64,000 nucleotides of DNA from 2-01-FULL-40-13 sp964433155 (GTDB lineage: Bacteria; Patescibacteriota; Microgenomatia; UBA1406; GWC2-37-13): positions 1 through 64,000 of the forward strand of contig CAYSQE010000003.1 of NCBI GenBank assembly GCA_964433155.1. Direction: 5' to 3'. The translations under genes were made by a program, and so were the position numbers. The stretch's first letter is position 1. Each line of letters begins with the position of its first letter. Under the pieces are notes generated by a model. It searched no databases and had not been told where the DNA came from. It was given only the letters and a program-made list of their open reading frames with translations. Below are positions 13,068 to 21,095 of this stretch, in pieces.

Positions 13068-13751
13068 ACAATCAATCCCAATGTAGCCATTATCGAGGCA
13101 ACACCCGGCGTCGGCGGAGATGAAGCAAAGCTCTGGATGAAAGAACTACTCTTGTCATATATTCGCTTTGGTCAAAAACATGCATTCAAATTTGTCTATC
13201 TTGACGATAATATTATAAAAATTACAGGCGAAAACGCATTTAAACTTTTTAGAGGCGAAACGGGTGTCCATCGCGTACAAAGAATACCTCAAACCGAAAG
13301 AAGGGGCCGAATTCACACTTCAACTGCAGTTATTGTTGTCCTTCCTCAAATTATCCAGTCTGATGTTAGGATAAATCACTCTGATCTCGAATGGCAATTT
13401 TTCAGAAGCGGCGGCCATGGAGGTCAAAATGTCAACAAAGTTTCAACAGCAGTACGCCTGAGTCATAAACCCTCGGGAATCGTTGTAACTGCAAGCAGAG
13501 AGCGTTATCAGGAAGCAAATCGCAAAATAGCCATGGATCTACTCCTTGGGAAAATCTATCAGCTCGAGGAAGAAAAGAAAAAAGGAATGGTGCATTCATA
13601 TGTCAAAGATGTAGGCACAGGTGAAAGAGCCGAGAAAATTAGAACCTATAATTTTCCTCAAAACAGGCTTACAGATCACAGAATTGGCAAGAGTTATTAC
13701 AACCTTGAACAGATCATTGAAGAAGGGAAATGGGAAAAAGTTCTGGTATAA
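13065..13751 (+). CDS. prfA: peptide chain release factor 1 lacking domain 1
   Basis: A 228-residue class I release factor. It starts where domain 2 of normal RF1 begins (EATPGVGGDEA, residues 11-21). The codon-recognition tripeptide is PQT (residues 75-77, the RF1 PxT type for UAA/UAG) and the peptidyl-hydrolysis GGQ is at 119-121. About 100 N-terminal residues (domain 1) found in normal RF1 (about 360 residues) are absent, and only 30 nt separate it from hisS, so the missing domain is not encoded just upstream. PrfH-like factors are also short, but the PxT motif and flanking sequence fit RF1. Confidence 0.85.
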   Translation: MTINPNVAIIEATPGVGGDEAKLWMKELLLSYIRFGQKHAFKFVYLDDNIIKITGENAFKLFRGETGVHRVQRIPQTERRGRIHTSTAVIVVLPQIIQSDVRINHSDLEWQFFRSGGHGGQNVNKVSTAVRLSHKPSGIVVTASRERYQEANRKIAMDLLLGKIYQLEEEKKKGMVHSYVKDVGTGERAEKIRTYNFPQNRLTDHRIGKSYYNLEQIIEEGKWEKVLV

Positions 13752-13754
13752 TAA

Positions 13755-14063
13755 ATGCCTATGAAACCCAACATTCATCCAACTTACTATAGTAATTGTA
13801 TCGTAACGTGTTCATCCTGCGGCAATACATTCACAACTGGCTCAACCAAACAATCCATTTCGGTTGAGGTGTGCTACCGATGTCATCCATTCTATACAGG
13901 TGAACATAGATTTTTGGATGTAAAGGGCAGAGTGGACACATTCCAAAAAAAACAAGAAATTGCAAAACAATATCAAACCAGAGCGTCTTCAAAAAAACGT
14001 AAAAAAGTGCAAAAGGATGAAAAACAACCCAAAACTCTACGCGAGTTGCTAAGTGAAACCTGA
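13755..14063 (+). CDS. rpmE: 50S ribosomal protein bL31
   Basis: A 102-residue zinc-type bL31. Cys19 and Cys22, and Cys40 and Cys43, provide the zinc site, and VCYRCHPFYTGEHRFLD matches the conserved bL31 core. The C-terminal 35 residues form a basic extension (SSKKRKKVQKDEK) longer than in E. coli. It begins 3 nt after prfA; ATG 13755 or 13761 could be used. The prfA-rpmE pairing is common in bacteria. Confidence 0.94.
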   Translation: MPMKPNIHPTYYSNCIVTCSSCGNTFTTGSTKQSISVEVCYRCHPFYTGEHRFLDVKGRVDTFQKKQEIAKQYQTRASSKKRKKVQKDEKQPKTLRELLSET

Positions 14064-14074
14064 TGTGATAGAAT
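14046..14074 (+). promoter_or_regulatory. promoter of rplJ-rplL
   Basis: TTGCTA (14046-14051) and TAGAAT (14069-14074) with a 17-bp spacer, overlapping the 3' end of rpmE. Confidence 0.5.
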
Positions 14075-14080
14075 AAAAAA

Positions 14081-14181
14081 TTCACTAAGACTCTAGGCTT
14101 ATCCCTATTTCGTCGGGATTGTAAGAATTTAAATTTTCCTGGAGGAGATCGCTCCGAATCGGAGGGTGAAAGTGAAAATCC
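14081..14181 (+). promoter_or_regulatory. candidate L10 leader of rplJ
   Basis: About 100 nt of non-coding leader between the promoter and rplJ, one of few long leaders in this window. It contains a CTCCGAATCGGAG hairpin (14152-14164) and an ATCCC/GGGAT hairpin (about 14101-14120), with a GA-rich ribosome-binding region just before the ATG. Autoregulation by L10-L12 binding is known for this operon in many bacteria; here it is inferred from position and folding only. Confidence 0.45.
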
Positions 14182-14721
14182 ATGATTTATCAAGAAAAAC
14201 TTAATTTTGTTCTGAAGCTTCAAGACTTACTTTCAAAGAACCGAAATTTTGTCCTGGTTAAAATAGGAGAAACAAGTCATCAAACATTAGAGAGACTTCG
14301 TAAAGAGTTAAAGAAAACTAAGGGTTTTTTTAAAGTAACTAAAAATGCTCTCTTTGAAAAAGCAATAAATAAAATTGCCACAAAGGATAAACTATTCAGA
14401 GATATAAAAAAAACTTTTTTGCCTCTCACAGAAACTAGTGCACTCTTTATCCTTGACAAAGAGTGGAACAAGGGGCTTCATGTATTTTACGATTTTATAA
14501 AAAAAGAAACATCTCTCTCATTTAAATTTGGACTTCTGGATGGGAAATCTTATAAAAGTGACGAACTATTACGTATAGCAAAACTACCTGCAAAAGATCA
14601 ACTCATTGCCCAGATAATTGGTTCTTTCAAATCGCCAACTTCACACTTCGTTTATTCGCTGAAATACAACCTTACAAAACTTGTTTATTTATTAAATGAA
14701 AAATCAAGGAAGGGAAGGTGA
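14182..14721 (+). CDS. rplJ: 50S ribosomal protein uL10
   Basis: A 179-residue uL10, the base of the L7/L12 stalk. The N-terminal RNA-binding domain has the LERLRKELKKTKGFFKVTKN pattern, and the C-terminal helices (about residues 135-175) bind L7/L12 dimers. It is directly followed by rplL, with rplL starting just after its stop. The usual upstream rplK-rplA genes are not present here; rpmE precedes it instead. Confidence 0.93.
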   Translation: MIYQEKLNFVLKLQDLLSKNRNFVLVKIGETSHQTLERLRKELKKTKGFFKVTKNALFEKAINKIATKDKLFRDIKKTFLPLTETSALFILDKEWNKGLHVFYDFIKKETSLSFKFGLLDGKSYKSDELLRIAKLPAKDQLIAQIIGSFKSPTSHFVYSLKYNLTKLVYLLNEKSRKGR

Positions 14722-14726
14722 TAAAA

Positions 14727-15131
14727 ATGTCAGACACAAAACTATCAGAAAAACTACAAAAGCTTGCAAAAGAAATTGAAGCTCTAACCGTCGTTGATAT
14801 GGCGGAATTGGCTAAATATCTAGAAGACAAATTTGGTGTCTCAGCTATGCCTGCAGTATCAGCTCCGGTAGCTGGTCAGTCCGCCTCCGCGACTGCTTCG
14901 ACGGACAAGGAAGAAAAATCGACTTTTACGGTTGTACTAGCAGCATCAGGCGACAATAAACTCGGAGTGATCAAAGCTGTGCGAGAAATTCAACCAAATC
15001 TTGGCCTTATGGAGGCTAAGAAACTGGTTGAGTCTGCTCCCAAAGAACTTCTCAAAGATGTTAAAAAGGACGAAGCAGAAGGAGCCAAGAAGAAGATTGA
15101 GGCGGCTGGGGGAAAGGTTGAATTAAAGTAA
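14727..15131 (+). CDS. rplL: 50S ribosomal protein bL12
   Basis: A 134-residue bL12. The N-terminal dimerisation helices are followed by an Ala-rich hinge (residues 36-60) and the C-terminal domain, with EEKSTFTVVL, KLGVIKAVREI and GLMEAKKLVE marking the factor-binding surface. ATG 14727 is chosen over the GTG at 14718 because a strong ribosome-binding site (GGAAGGTGA) lies just upstream. Confidence 0.97.
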   Translation: MSDTKLSEKLQKLAKEIEALTVVDMAELAKYLEDKFGVSAMPAVSAPVAGQSASATASTDKEEKSTFTVVLAASGDNKLGVIKAVREIQPNLGLMEAKKLVESAPKELLKDVKKDEAEGAKKKIEAAGGKVELK

Positions 15132-15161
15132 TAATCATATATTTTTAAGGTAAAATTTAGT

Positions 15162-17093
15162 ATGACTGATAAATCAAAATACGGTGTGGAGTCGATTGTC
15201 GTTCTTGAGGGGCTTGAACCTGTGCGAAGAAGACCGGCAATGTACATCGGTACGACCTCACAATATGGAGTAAATCATTGTTTAAACGAGATCATTGATA
15301 ATGCCATCGACGAAGCACTCGCCGGATTTTGCAAAAATATTCAAATTATTCTTCAAGACAATGACTATCTTACAGTTTATGACGACGGACGGGGAATCCC
15401 AATCGAAAAAGTACCAAAATATAATGTATCGGCATTGGAGCTGGTAATGACAAAACTTCATGCTGGCGGAAAATTCCAAGTTGGAGCCTATAAAGTATCT
15501 GGCGGCCTGCACGGAGTAGGAGCCTCTGTAGTCAACGCACTTTCTGAACATATGGTAATTGAAGTATCTCGTGACGGCAACCTTTACAGACAGGAATATA
15601 AAAGAGGAAAACCTCTATACTCGGTAAAAAAAGTTAAAGAATCAATACTGGGCTTCAGTTTTAAAAATGGAACGGCTGTTTCATTTCTTCCAGACAAGGA
15701 AATATTTAAAGAAACCACCGAGATTCAATTTAATACGCTAAAAAAACAGGTCAAAGAAAGAGCTTATCTAATTAATAAAGTTTCTTTTAAAATTTTTAAC
15801 CATAAAACCAAAGAAAAATTAGCCTACTACTTCGATGGAGGTATCATTTCCCTCATTAGAGACATTAATCGCGGTAAAAAAGTCCTTCATAATCCTATCT
15901 ATATTAAAAAACAGATAGAGGATAAAGAAATTGAAGTCGCCATACAGTATAGCGATTCGATAAACGAACATGTTTATTCATTTGTCAACGTCATCAACAC
16001 TCACGAAGGAGGAACTCATCTCACAGGCTTTAGAAGCGCCCTCACCAAGTCGGTCAATTCATACGCTAAAAAAGTCTTGAGCGACAAAGACGCTGAAGAC
16101 GCTTTGACAGGTGACGATGTAAAAGAAGGATTGGCGGCCGTTGTATATGTAAAAATGCCCTCGACAAACCTGCAGTTTGAGGGTCAAACTAAAACAAAAC
16201 TCGGTAATTCCGAGGTACAAACACTGGTTCAACAGGCTGTTTCTGAATATCTAGATGTATATTTCGAAGAAAATCCAAAAGTAGGCCGTGAAATTTTGTC
16301 GAAAATATTTTTAGCTCAGAAAGCCCGACTGGCCGCCAAAGCAGCTAAAGACGCAGTGTTACGAAAGGGAGCACTCGAAGGAGCAACTCTCCCTGGAAAA
16401 CTTGCCGACTGTCAAGAAAAAGACCCGGCAAAATCAGAGCTATTTTTAGTCGAGGGAAACTCCGCAGGTGGAACTGCAAAGAACGGGAGGGACAGGAAGA
16501 TTCAAGCAATTTTGCCTCTAAGGGGAAAAATTTTAAATACTGAAAGAGCTTATCTTGATCGAGTCTTAAGTTTTAAGGAACTTAAGGAGCTCGTAATCGC
16601 TCTTGGCATGGGTATTGGTGAAAATATTGATTATCTGAAACTTCGATATCACAAAATAGTAATCATGACCGATGCAGACGTTGACGGCGAACATATTAGA
16701 ACACTCATTCTTACCTTTTTCTTTAGACATCTGCCAGATATAATCAATAAAGGACATATGTACATCGCTCAGCCCCCCCTTTATAAAGTACAGTCTGGTA
16801 AAACAATAAAATACGCGTACTCTGATGAGGAAAAAGATAATATCATAAAATCGTTAACTTCCCTAAAATCGCCAAGCTCTCTAATCATACAGCGCTACAA
16901 AGGTCTAGGCGAGATGAACCCAGATCAGCTTTGGGAAACCACCATGAACCCTGAAAATCGAGTACTAAAACAGGTTAACATTGCAGACGCACAAGAAGCA
17001 GACTATATTTTTTCAATGCTTATGGGAGACGAGGTTCCTCCGAGAAAAAAATTTATCGTTACGCATGCTAGGCTCGCAAACTTGGATATTTAA
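15162..17093 (+). CDS. gyrB: DNA gyrase subunit B
   Basis: A 643-residue gyrase B, the ATPase subunit. The GHKL ATPase has NAIDEALAG, the DDGRGIP loop and GGLHGVGASVVNALS; the TOPRIM domain has EGNSAGG and the metal-binding DADVDGEH. It is the short form without the insertion of enterobacterial GyrB. A TAAAAT lies 5 nt before the ATG. It clusters with ppa and gyrA, so both gyrase subunits are probably co-expressed. Confidence 0.96.
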   Translation: MTDKSKYGVESIVVLEGLEPVRRRPAMYIGTTSQYGVNHCLNEIIDNAIDEALAGFCKNIQIILQDNDYLTVYDDGRGIPIEKVPKYNVSALELVMTKLHAGGKFQVGAYKVSGGLHGVGASVVNALSEHMVIEVSRDGNLYRQEYKRGKPLYSVKKVKESILGFSFKNGTAVSFLPDKEIFKETTEIQFNTLKKQVKERAYLINKVSFKIFNHKTKEKLAYYFDGGIISLIRDINRGKKVLHNPIYIKKQIEDKEIEVAIQYSDSINEHVYSFVNVINTHEGGTHLTGFRSALTKSVNSYAKKVLSDKDAEDALTGDDVKEGLAAVVYVKMPSTNLQFEGQTKTKLGNSEVQTLVQQAVSEYLDVYFEENPKVGREILSKIFLAQKARLAAKAAKDAVLRKGALEGATLPGKLADCQEKDPAKSELFLVEGNSAGGTAKNGRDRKIQAILPLRGKILNTERAYLDRVLSFKELKELVIALGMGIGENIDYLKLRYHKIVIMTDADVDGEHIRTLILTFFFRHLPDIINKGHMYIAQPPLYKVQSGKTIKYAYSDEEKDNIIKSLTSLKSPSSLIIQRYKGLGEMNPDQLWETTMNPENRVLKQVNIADAQEADYIFSMLMGDEVPPRKKFIVTHARLANLDI

Positions 17094-17115
17094 ATTATTA
17101 ATTTAAATTTTAACT

Positions 17116-17628
17116 ATGAATCTATCAAAGCTTTCCTCAGGTAAAAATCCTCCTGAAGAAATTAATGTATTGATCGAAATACCACAGGGATCCTTTATAA
17201 AGTATGAGATGGATAAAGAAGACGGCTACATCCACGTTGACAGATTTTCCTACACATCCATGGCCTTTCCTGGCAACTACGGCTTTATTCCTAATACTCA
17301 CGGAGAAGACGGCGACCCTCTCGATGTCCTACTCATCGCAACCTATCCTGTGCAGTCAGGAACGGTTGTTCCAGCTCGTGTTATTGGCATGCTGGAGATG
17401 GAAGATGAAGCTGGTGTTGACACAAAAATTATCGCGGTTCCGACCAAAAAAGTAGACCCATTTTATTCTCACGTCGAAGATATAGCCGACCTTGACGAAA
17501 CCTTAAAGAAAAAAATACAGCATTATTTTAACCATTATAAAGAACTAGAGCCTGGAAAATGGGTGAAAACTAGAAATTTTCTTGCCAAGGAAAAAGCTCT
17601 TGAGGCTGTAAAAAAGGCCTTCAAATAA
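17116..17628 (+). CDS. ppa: inorganic pyrophosphatase (family I)
   Basis: A 170-residue soluble pyrophosphatase that drives biosynthetic reactions by hydrolysing pyrophosphate. The family I signature DGDPLDVLL (residues about 55-63) holds the metal-binding aspartates, and FPGNYGFIPNT is conserved. It lies between gyrB and gyrA, 22 and 25 nt away, an unusual but clear operon position. Confidence 0.96.
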   Translation: MNLSKLSSGKNPPEEINVLIEIPQGSFIKYEMDKEDGYIHVDRFSYTSMAFPGNYGFIPNTHGEDGDPLDVLLIATYPVQSGTVVPARVIGMLEMEDEAGVDTKIIAVPTKKVDPFYSHVEDIADLDETLKKKIQHYFNHYKELEPGKWVKTRNFLAKEKALEAVKKAFK

Positions 17629-17646
17629 GACTTATTTGACTTATTA
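17629..17646. repeat. short nonamer repeat before gyrA
   Basis: GACTTATTT and GACTTATTA in tandem in the ppa-gyrA gap, similar in kind to the hisS-prfA nonamers. Confidence 0.45.
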
Positions 17647-17653
17647 GTCCAAT

Positions 17654-20131
17654 ATGACCAACATTCAAAATACCGAGATCACTTCTGAAATGAAGCGAGC
17701 GTACCTTGATTACGCAATGAGCGTAATAGTATCTCGTGCGCTGCCTGATGTGAAAGATGGTCTAAAACCGGTTCATAGAAGGATCCTTTATGCAATGTAT
17801 AAGATGGGCCTTACTTCAACTGCAAGATTTTCTAAGTCGGCAAAAGTCGTCGGTGAAGTGTTAGGTAAATACCATCCCCATGGAGATGCGCCTGTTTACG
17901 AATCATTGGTCCGCATGGCGCAGGATTTTTCTATGCGCTATCCATTGGTGCGCGGTCAAGGCAACTTTGGATCAGTAGATGGAGATCCTCCAGCAGCTAT
18001 GCGCTATACCGAGGTCAAACTCACAAAAATTGCCGATGAGATGATGTTTGATATAGAAAAGGAGACAGTAGGTTGGACCGAGAATTTTGACGGAACCCTA
18101 AAAGAACCTCTGTTTTTACCTGCTAAACTCCCAAATCTTCTTCTCATGGGAGCCGAAGGTATCGCTGTCGGCATGGCAACTAAGATTCCACCTCATAATC
18201 TAACTGAAATAGTAGATGCAACATGCGCAATTATAGACAAAATCACAACAACCTCAAAAAAAGAAATGACTGCTGAAAATCTCTTATTCAATGCTACGAT
18301 AGAAGATTTATTACAGTTGGTCAAAGGGCCAGACTTCCCAACATCGGGAATAATTTACGGTGCAAATGATATAAAACAAGCCTATACCACAGGCCGAGGA
18401 TCAATTCTTATCCGTGCAAAGGTCGACGACGAAGATATCGGTAAAGGAAAAACGGCAATCATCGTAAAGGAAATTCCTTATCAAGTAAATAAATCCACAT
18501 TGGTTGAAAAAATCGCTCGCTTGGCAAATGATAAAAAAATTGTCGGAATTTCAGACCTACGCGATGAGTCTAATCGAGAAGGAATAAGAATTGTCATAGA
18601 GTTAAAACGTGACGCCTCTTACAGAAAGGTTCTTAATAACTTATTTAAATTCACCGAACTTCAGACGTCATTTCCCATTAATATGGTTGCCCTAGTCGAC
18701 GGGGTTCCTCAGACTCTCTCGATTAAATCAATACTTGAACACTATGTCAGACACAGAGTGAAGATGGTTACTCTCCGATCTGAATTTGAGCTAAGACAAG
18801 CTAGAGCGCGCGCCCATATTTTAGAAGGATATCTTATTGCACTCGATCATATTGATGAGGTCATTGAAACAATCAAAAAATCAAAAGACGAGCCAGAAGC
18901 GAAACAAAAATTGGTAAAAAAATTCGGACTCAGCGAGATTCAAGCTCAGGCCATTCTAGACATGCAACTCAAACGCCTCACTGGCCTTGAGAGGGACAAA
19001 ATAGAAGATGAGTTATCAATGCTGAAAGAGACGATAGCCTATCTTGAAGGACTTTTGAAAGATATATTTAAAATTTTAAAGGTTATCAAAGATGAACTGC
19101 TCTACATAAAAAGGAAGTATGGAGATGAGAGAAAAACACAGATCATCAAAAATAAACCTGGTGAGATAACCGACGAGCAGCTCTTTGAGAATAAAGAGGT
19201 TATCATTGTTATGACACGAGAAGGCTACATCAAGCAGGTACCAAGAGAGTCATTCAAGGTTCAAAATAGAGGGGGAAAAGGTGTGAGTGGTATAGAAACG
19301 AAAGAGTCAGACAATGTATATTATATAACTTCCTCCATGACGCACGACTACATGCTTTTTTTCACCAATCAAGGAAGGATCTTCCAAACACGAGTTTGGG
19401 AAATTCCCCAGGGCTCTCGAATTTCAAAGGGAAAGGCAATTGTAAATCTCTTGACACTTCGACCCGAGGAGAAAGTCACGTCAATACTCACCTATGACCA
19501 GACTACTTTAGAAGCCGGAGAAAAATTATTTATTCTCATGGCGACTAAATTAGGCACCGTAAAAAAAACTCCATTCAACGACTTTGCCAATATTAGATCT
19601 AACGGAATAATCTCTATTAAACTCGAGCCTCAGGATGAATTGCTTTGGGTTAATCTGACTGATGGAAAGAAGAATGTCATCCTAACCTCTAGAGGTGGAA
19701 AAGCAATTGTTTTTAAGGAGCCCGAAATCAGACCTACCGGTAGATCGTCTATAGGAGTCAGAGGCATGGATTTGGAAGAGGCCGACTTTGTCACAGCCGC
19801 AGACGTTTTTTCGGATGACGAATTTAAAAAAAATATCCTGGTGCTAGGAGAAATGGGTGTGGGAAAAAAAACCAAACTCTCTTTTTTCAAGGGTCAACAT
19901 CGCGGTGGTAAGGGAGTAAAGATAGCCTCTGTCGATAAAAAAATGGGTCAAATTTGTTTTGTACAGATTATTAATCCAGAAAAGACCACCGCCATCATCA
20001 CCAGCTCAGAAGGACAGGTAGTCAAAATACCTGTTCAAGCTATTCCTTCACGCTCTCGAACAGCTAAGGGAGTTATTCTCATGCGTTTTTCTCAATCTGA
20101 AGATAAGGTTGTAAGCGCAACCCTCGTGTGA
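17654..20131 (+). CDS. gyrA: DNA gyrase subunit A
   Basis: An 825-residue gyrase A. The catalytic tyrosine is Tyr118 in AAMRYTE. The C-terminal domain carries a GyrA-box QNRGGKG (consensus QRRGGKG), which supports gyrase rather than topoisomerase IV. In the quinolone-determining region the E. coli GDSAVYD becomes GDAPVYE: Ala79 at the Ser83 position and Glu83 at the Asp87 position. Length is normal, and it is the last gyrase gene of the gyrB-ppa-gyrA cluster. Confidence 0.95.
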   Translation: MTNIQNTEITSEMKRAYLDYAMSVIVSRALPDVKDGLKPVHRRILYAMYKMGLTSTARFSKSAKVVGEVLGKYHPHGDAPVYESLVRMAQDFSMRYPLVRGQGNFGSVDGDPPAAMRYTEVKLTKIADEMMFDIEKETVGWTENFDGTLKEPLFLPAKLPNLLLMGAEGIAVGMATKIPPHNLTEIVDATCAIIDKITTTSKKEMTAENLLFNATIEDLLQLVKGPDFPTSGIIYGANDIKQAYTTGRGSILIRAKVDDEDIGKGKTAIIVKEIPYQVNKSTLVEKIARLANDKKIVGISDLRDESNREGIRIVIELKRDASYRKVLNNLFKFTELQTSFPINMVALVDGVPQTLSIKSILEHYVRHRVKMVTLRSEFELRQARARAHILEGYLIALDHIDEVIETIKKSKDEPEAKQKLVKKFGLSEIQAQAILDMQLKRLTGLERDKIEDELSMLKETIAYLEGLLKDIFKILKVIKDELLYIKRKYGDERKTQIIKNKPGEITDEQLFENKEVIIVMTREGYIKQVPRESFKVQNRGGKGVSGIETKESDNVYYITSSMTHDYMLFFTNQGRIFQTRVWEIPQGSRISKGKAIVNLLTLRPEEKVTSILTYDQTTLEAGEKLFILMATKLGTVKKTPFNDFANIRSNGIISIKLEPQDELLWVNLTDGKKNVILTSRGGKAIVFKEPEIRPTGRSSIGVRGMDLEEADFVTAADVFSDDEFKKNILVLGEMGVGKKTKLSFFKGQHRGGKGVKIASVDKKMGQICFVQIINPEKTTAIITSSEGQVVKIPVQAIPSRSRTAKGVILMRFSQSEDKVVSATLV

Positions 20132-20143
20132 TAAAATTATAGG

Positions 20144-21016
20144 GTGGAAATTGCCGGTACAAAAATAGCCAAAGCGCTCGAAAAACTCCTTAAAAAAGAA
20201 GTAAAAAAACTAGGTAAAAAAAAACCGCTTAAACTTGTCACTTTTCTAGTTGGCAAGGCTAGTGATCAACTATCATATGTGAAGATCAAAGCAAAAACAG
20301 CCAGAAAGCTGGGAATTGTCTTTGAACTTATTCATTTAAGGTCGACTCCATCATTTGAAGACTTTATGCATCATATTAAAAAAAAATCTCAGGATCCAAA
20401 AACTACTGGAATAATTATCCAACAGCCATTACCAGCCCAACTTTCATCCGATACAATCTATGAATATATACCAACAACTAAAGAAATAGAAGGTCATAAA
20501 CGTAAAACGCCATTTTTACCACCAATTGGACTGTCGGTTATGACGTTGCTTAAATATATCTTTAGTAAACCAAAAAGATCCAGCGAATTATTCGTAGATG
20601 TGGAGACAGAAAAAAGTTTATTTAAAAAAATGTTCAGAAACAAAAAAGTAGTTTTAGTAGGAAGAGGTATCACGGGTGGACACCCAATTGGAAAAACTTT
20701 AACTGAATCACGAATAAATTTTATAAATATTAACTCACAAACTCCTGAACCAGAAACATATTTCAAAGAATCAGACATCATTATTACAGCGGTCGGTAAA
20801 AAAATCCTGAAACCAGAAATGCTCAAACCAGGAGTTGTCCTTATCAATATAGGTTTGCGAAGAGAAGGTGGGAAATTGAAAGGAGACTATGATGAAAAAG
20901 AGGTAAGGGATTTGGCTGGATTCTACACTCCAACGCCGGGAGGAATCGGTCCAATTGATATACTCTATCTCTACAAAAATCTTATCGAGGCGGCCAAAAT
21001 GCAGAAAAGTCAGTAG
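20144..21016 (+). CDS. folD: bifunctional methylenetetrahydrofolate dehydrogenase/cyclohydrolase
   Basis: A 290-residue FolD homologue that would interconvert methylene- and formyl-THF. Tyr45 and Lys49 match the Tyr/Lys catalytic pair, QQPLP (residues 93-97) is conserved, and the nucleotide-binding GRGITGGHPIGK and the final TPTPGGIGP are present. At the position of the conserved folate-contacting Asp (DG motif) the sequence reads IEG, with Glu116. About 20 extra residues lie before the Rossmann domain. The start is GTG at 20144, 12 nt after gyrA. Confidence 0.87.
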   Translation: MEIAGTKIAKALEKLLKKEVKKLGKKKPLKLVTFLVGKASDQLSYVKIKAKTARKLGIVFELIHLRSTPSFEDFMHHIKKKSQDPKTTGIIIQQPLPAQLSSDTIYEYIPTTKEIEGHKRKTPFLPPIGLSVMTLLKYIFSKPKRSSELFVDVETEKSLFKKMFRNKKVVLVGRGITGGHPIGKTLTESRINFININSQTPEPETYFKESDIIITAVGKKILKPEMLKPGVVLINIGLRREGGKLKGDYDEKEVRDLAGFYTPTPGGIGPIDILYLYKNLIEAAKMQKSQ

Positions 21017-21056
21017 TTATTAGCTAGTAGTTCATAGTAAAAATAAAGTTGTCCGT

Positions 21057-21084
21057 CTACTAACTACTCACTACAAACTACTAA
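21057..21084. repeat. intergenic heptamer array, CTACTAA type
   Basis: CTACTAA, CTACTCA, CTACAAA, CTACTAA in tandem before miaA. An inverted counterpart (TAGTTATTAGCTAGTAG, about 21014-21030) lies upstream, so the folD-miaA gap can form a long hairpin. Confidence 0.7.
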
Positions 21085-21095
21085 CTGATAAAATT

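Noticed and set aside
8148..21090. Repeated CTAACTAC-type arrays as a CRISPR
   Set aside because: Units are 7 bp with no spacers; no cas genes are present.
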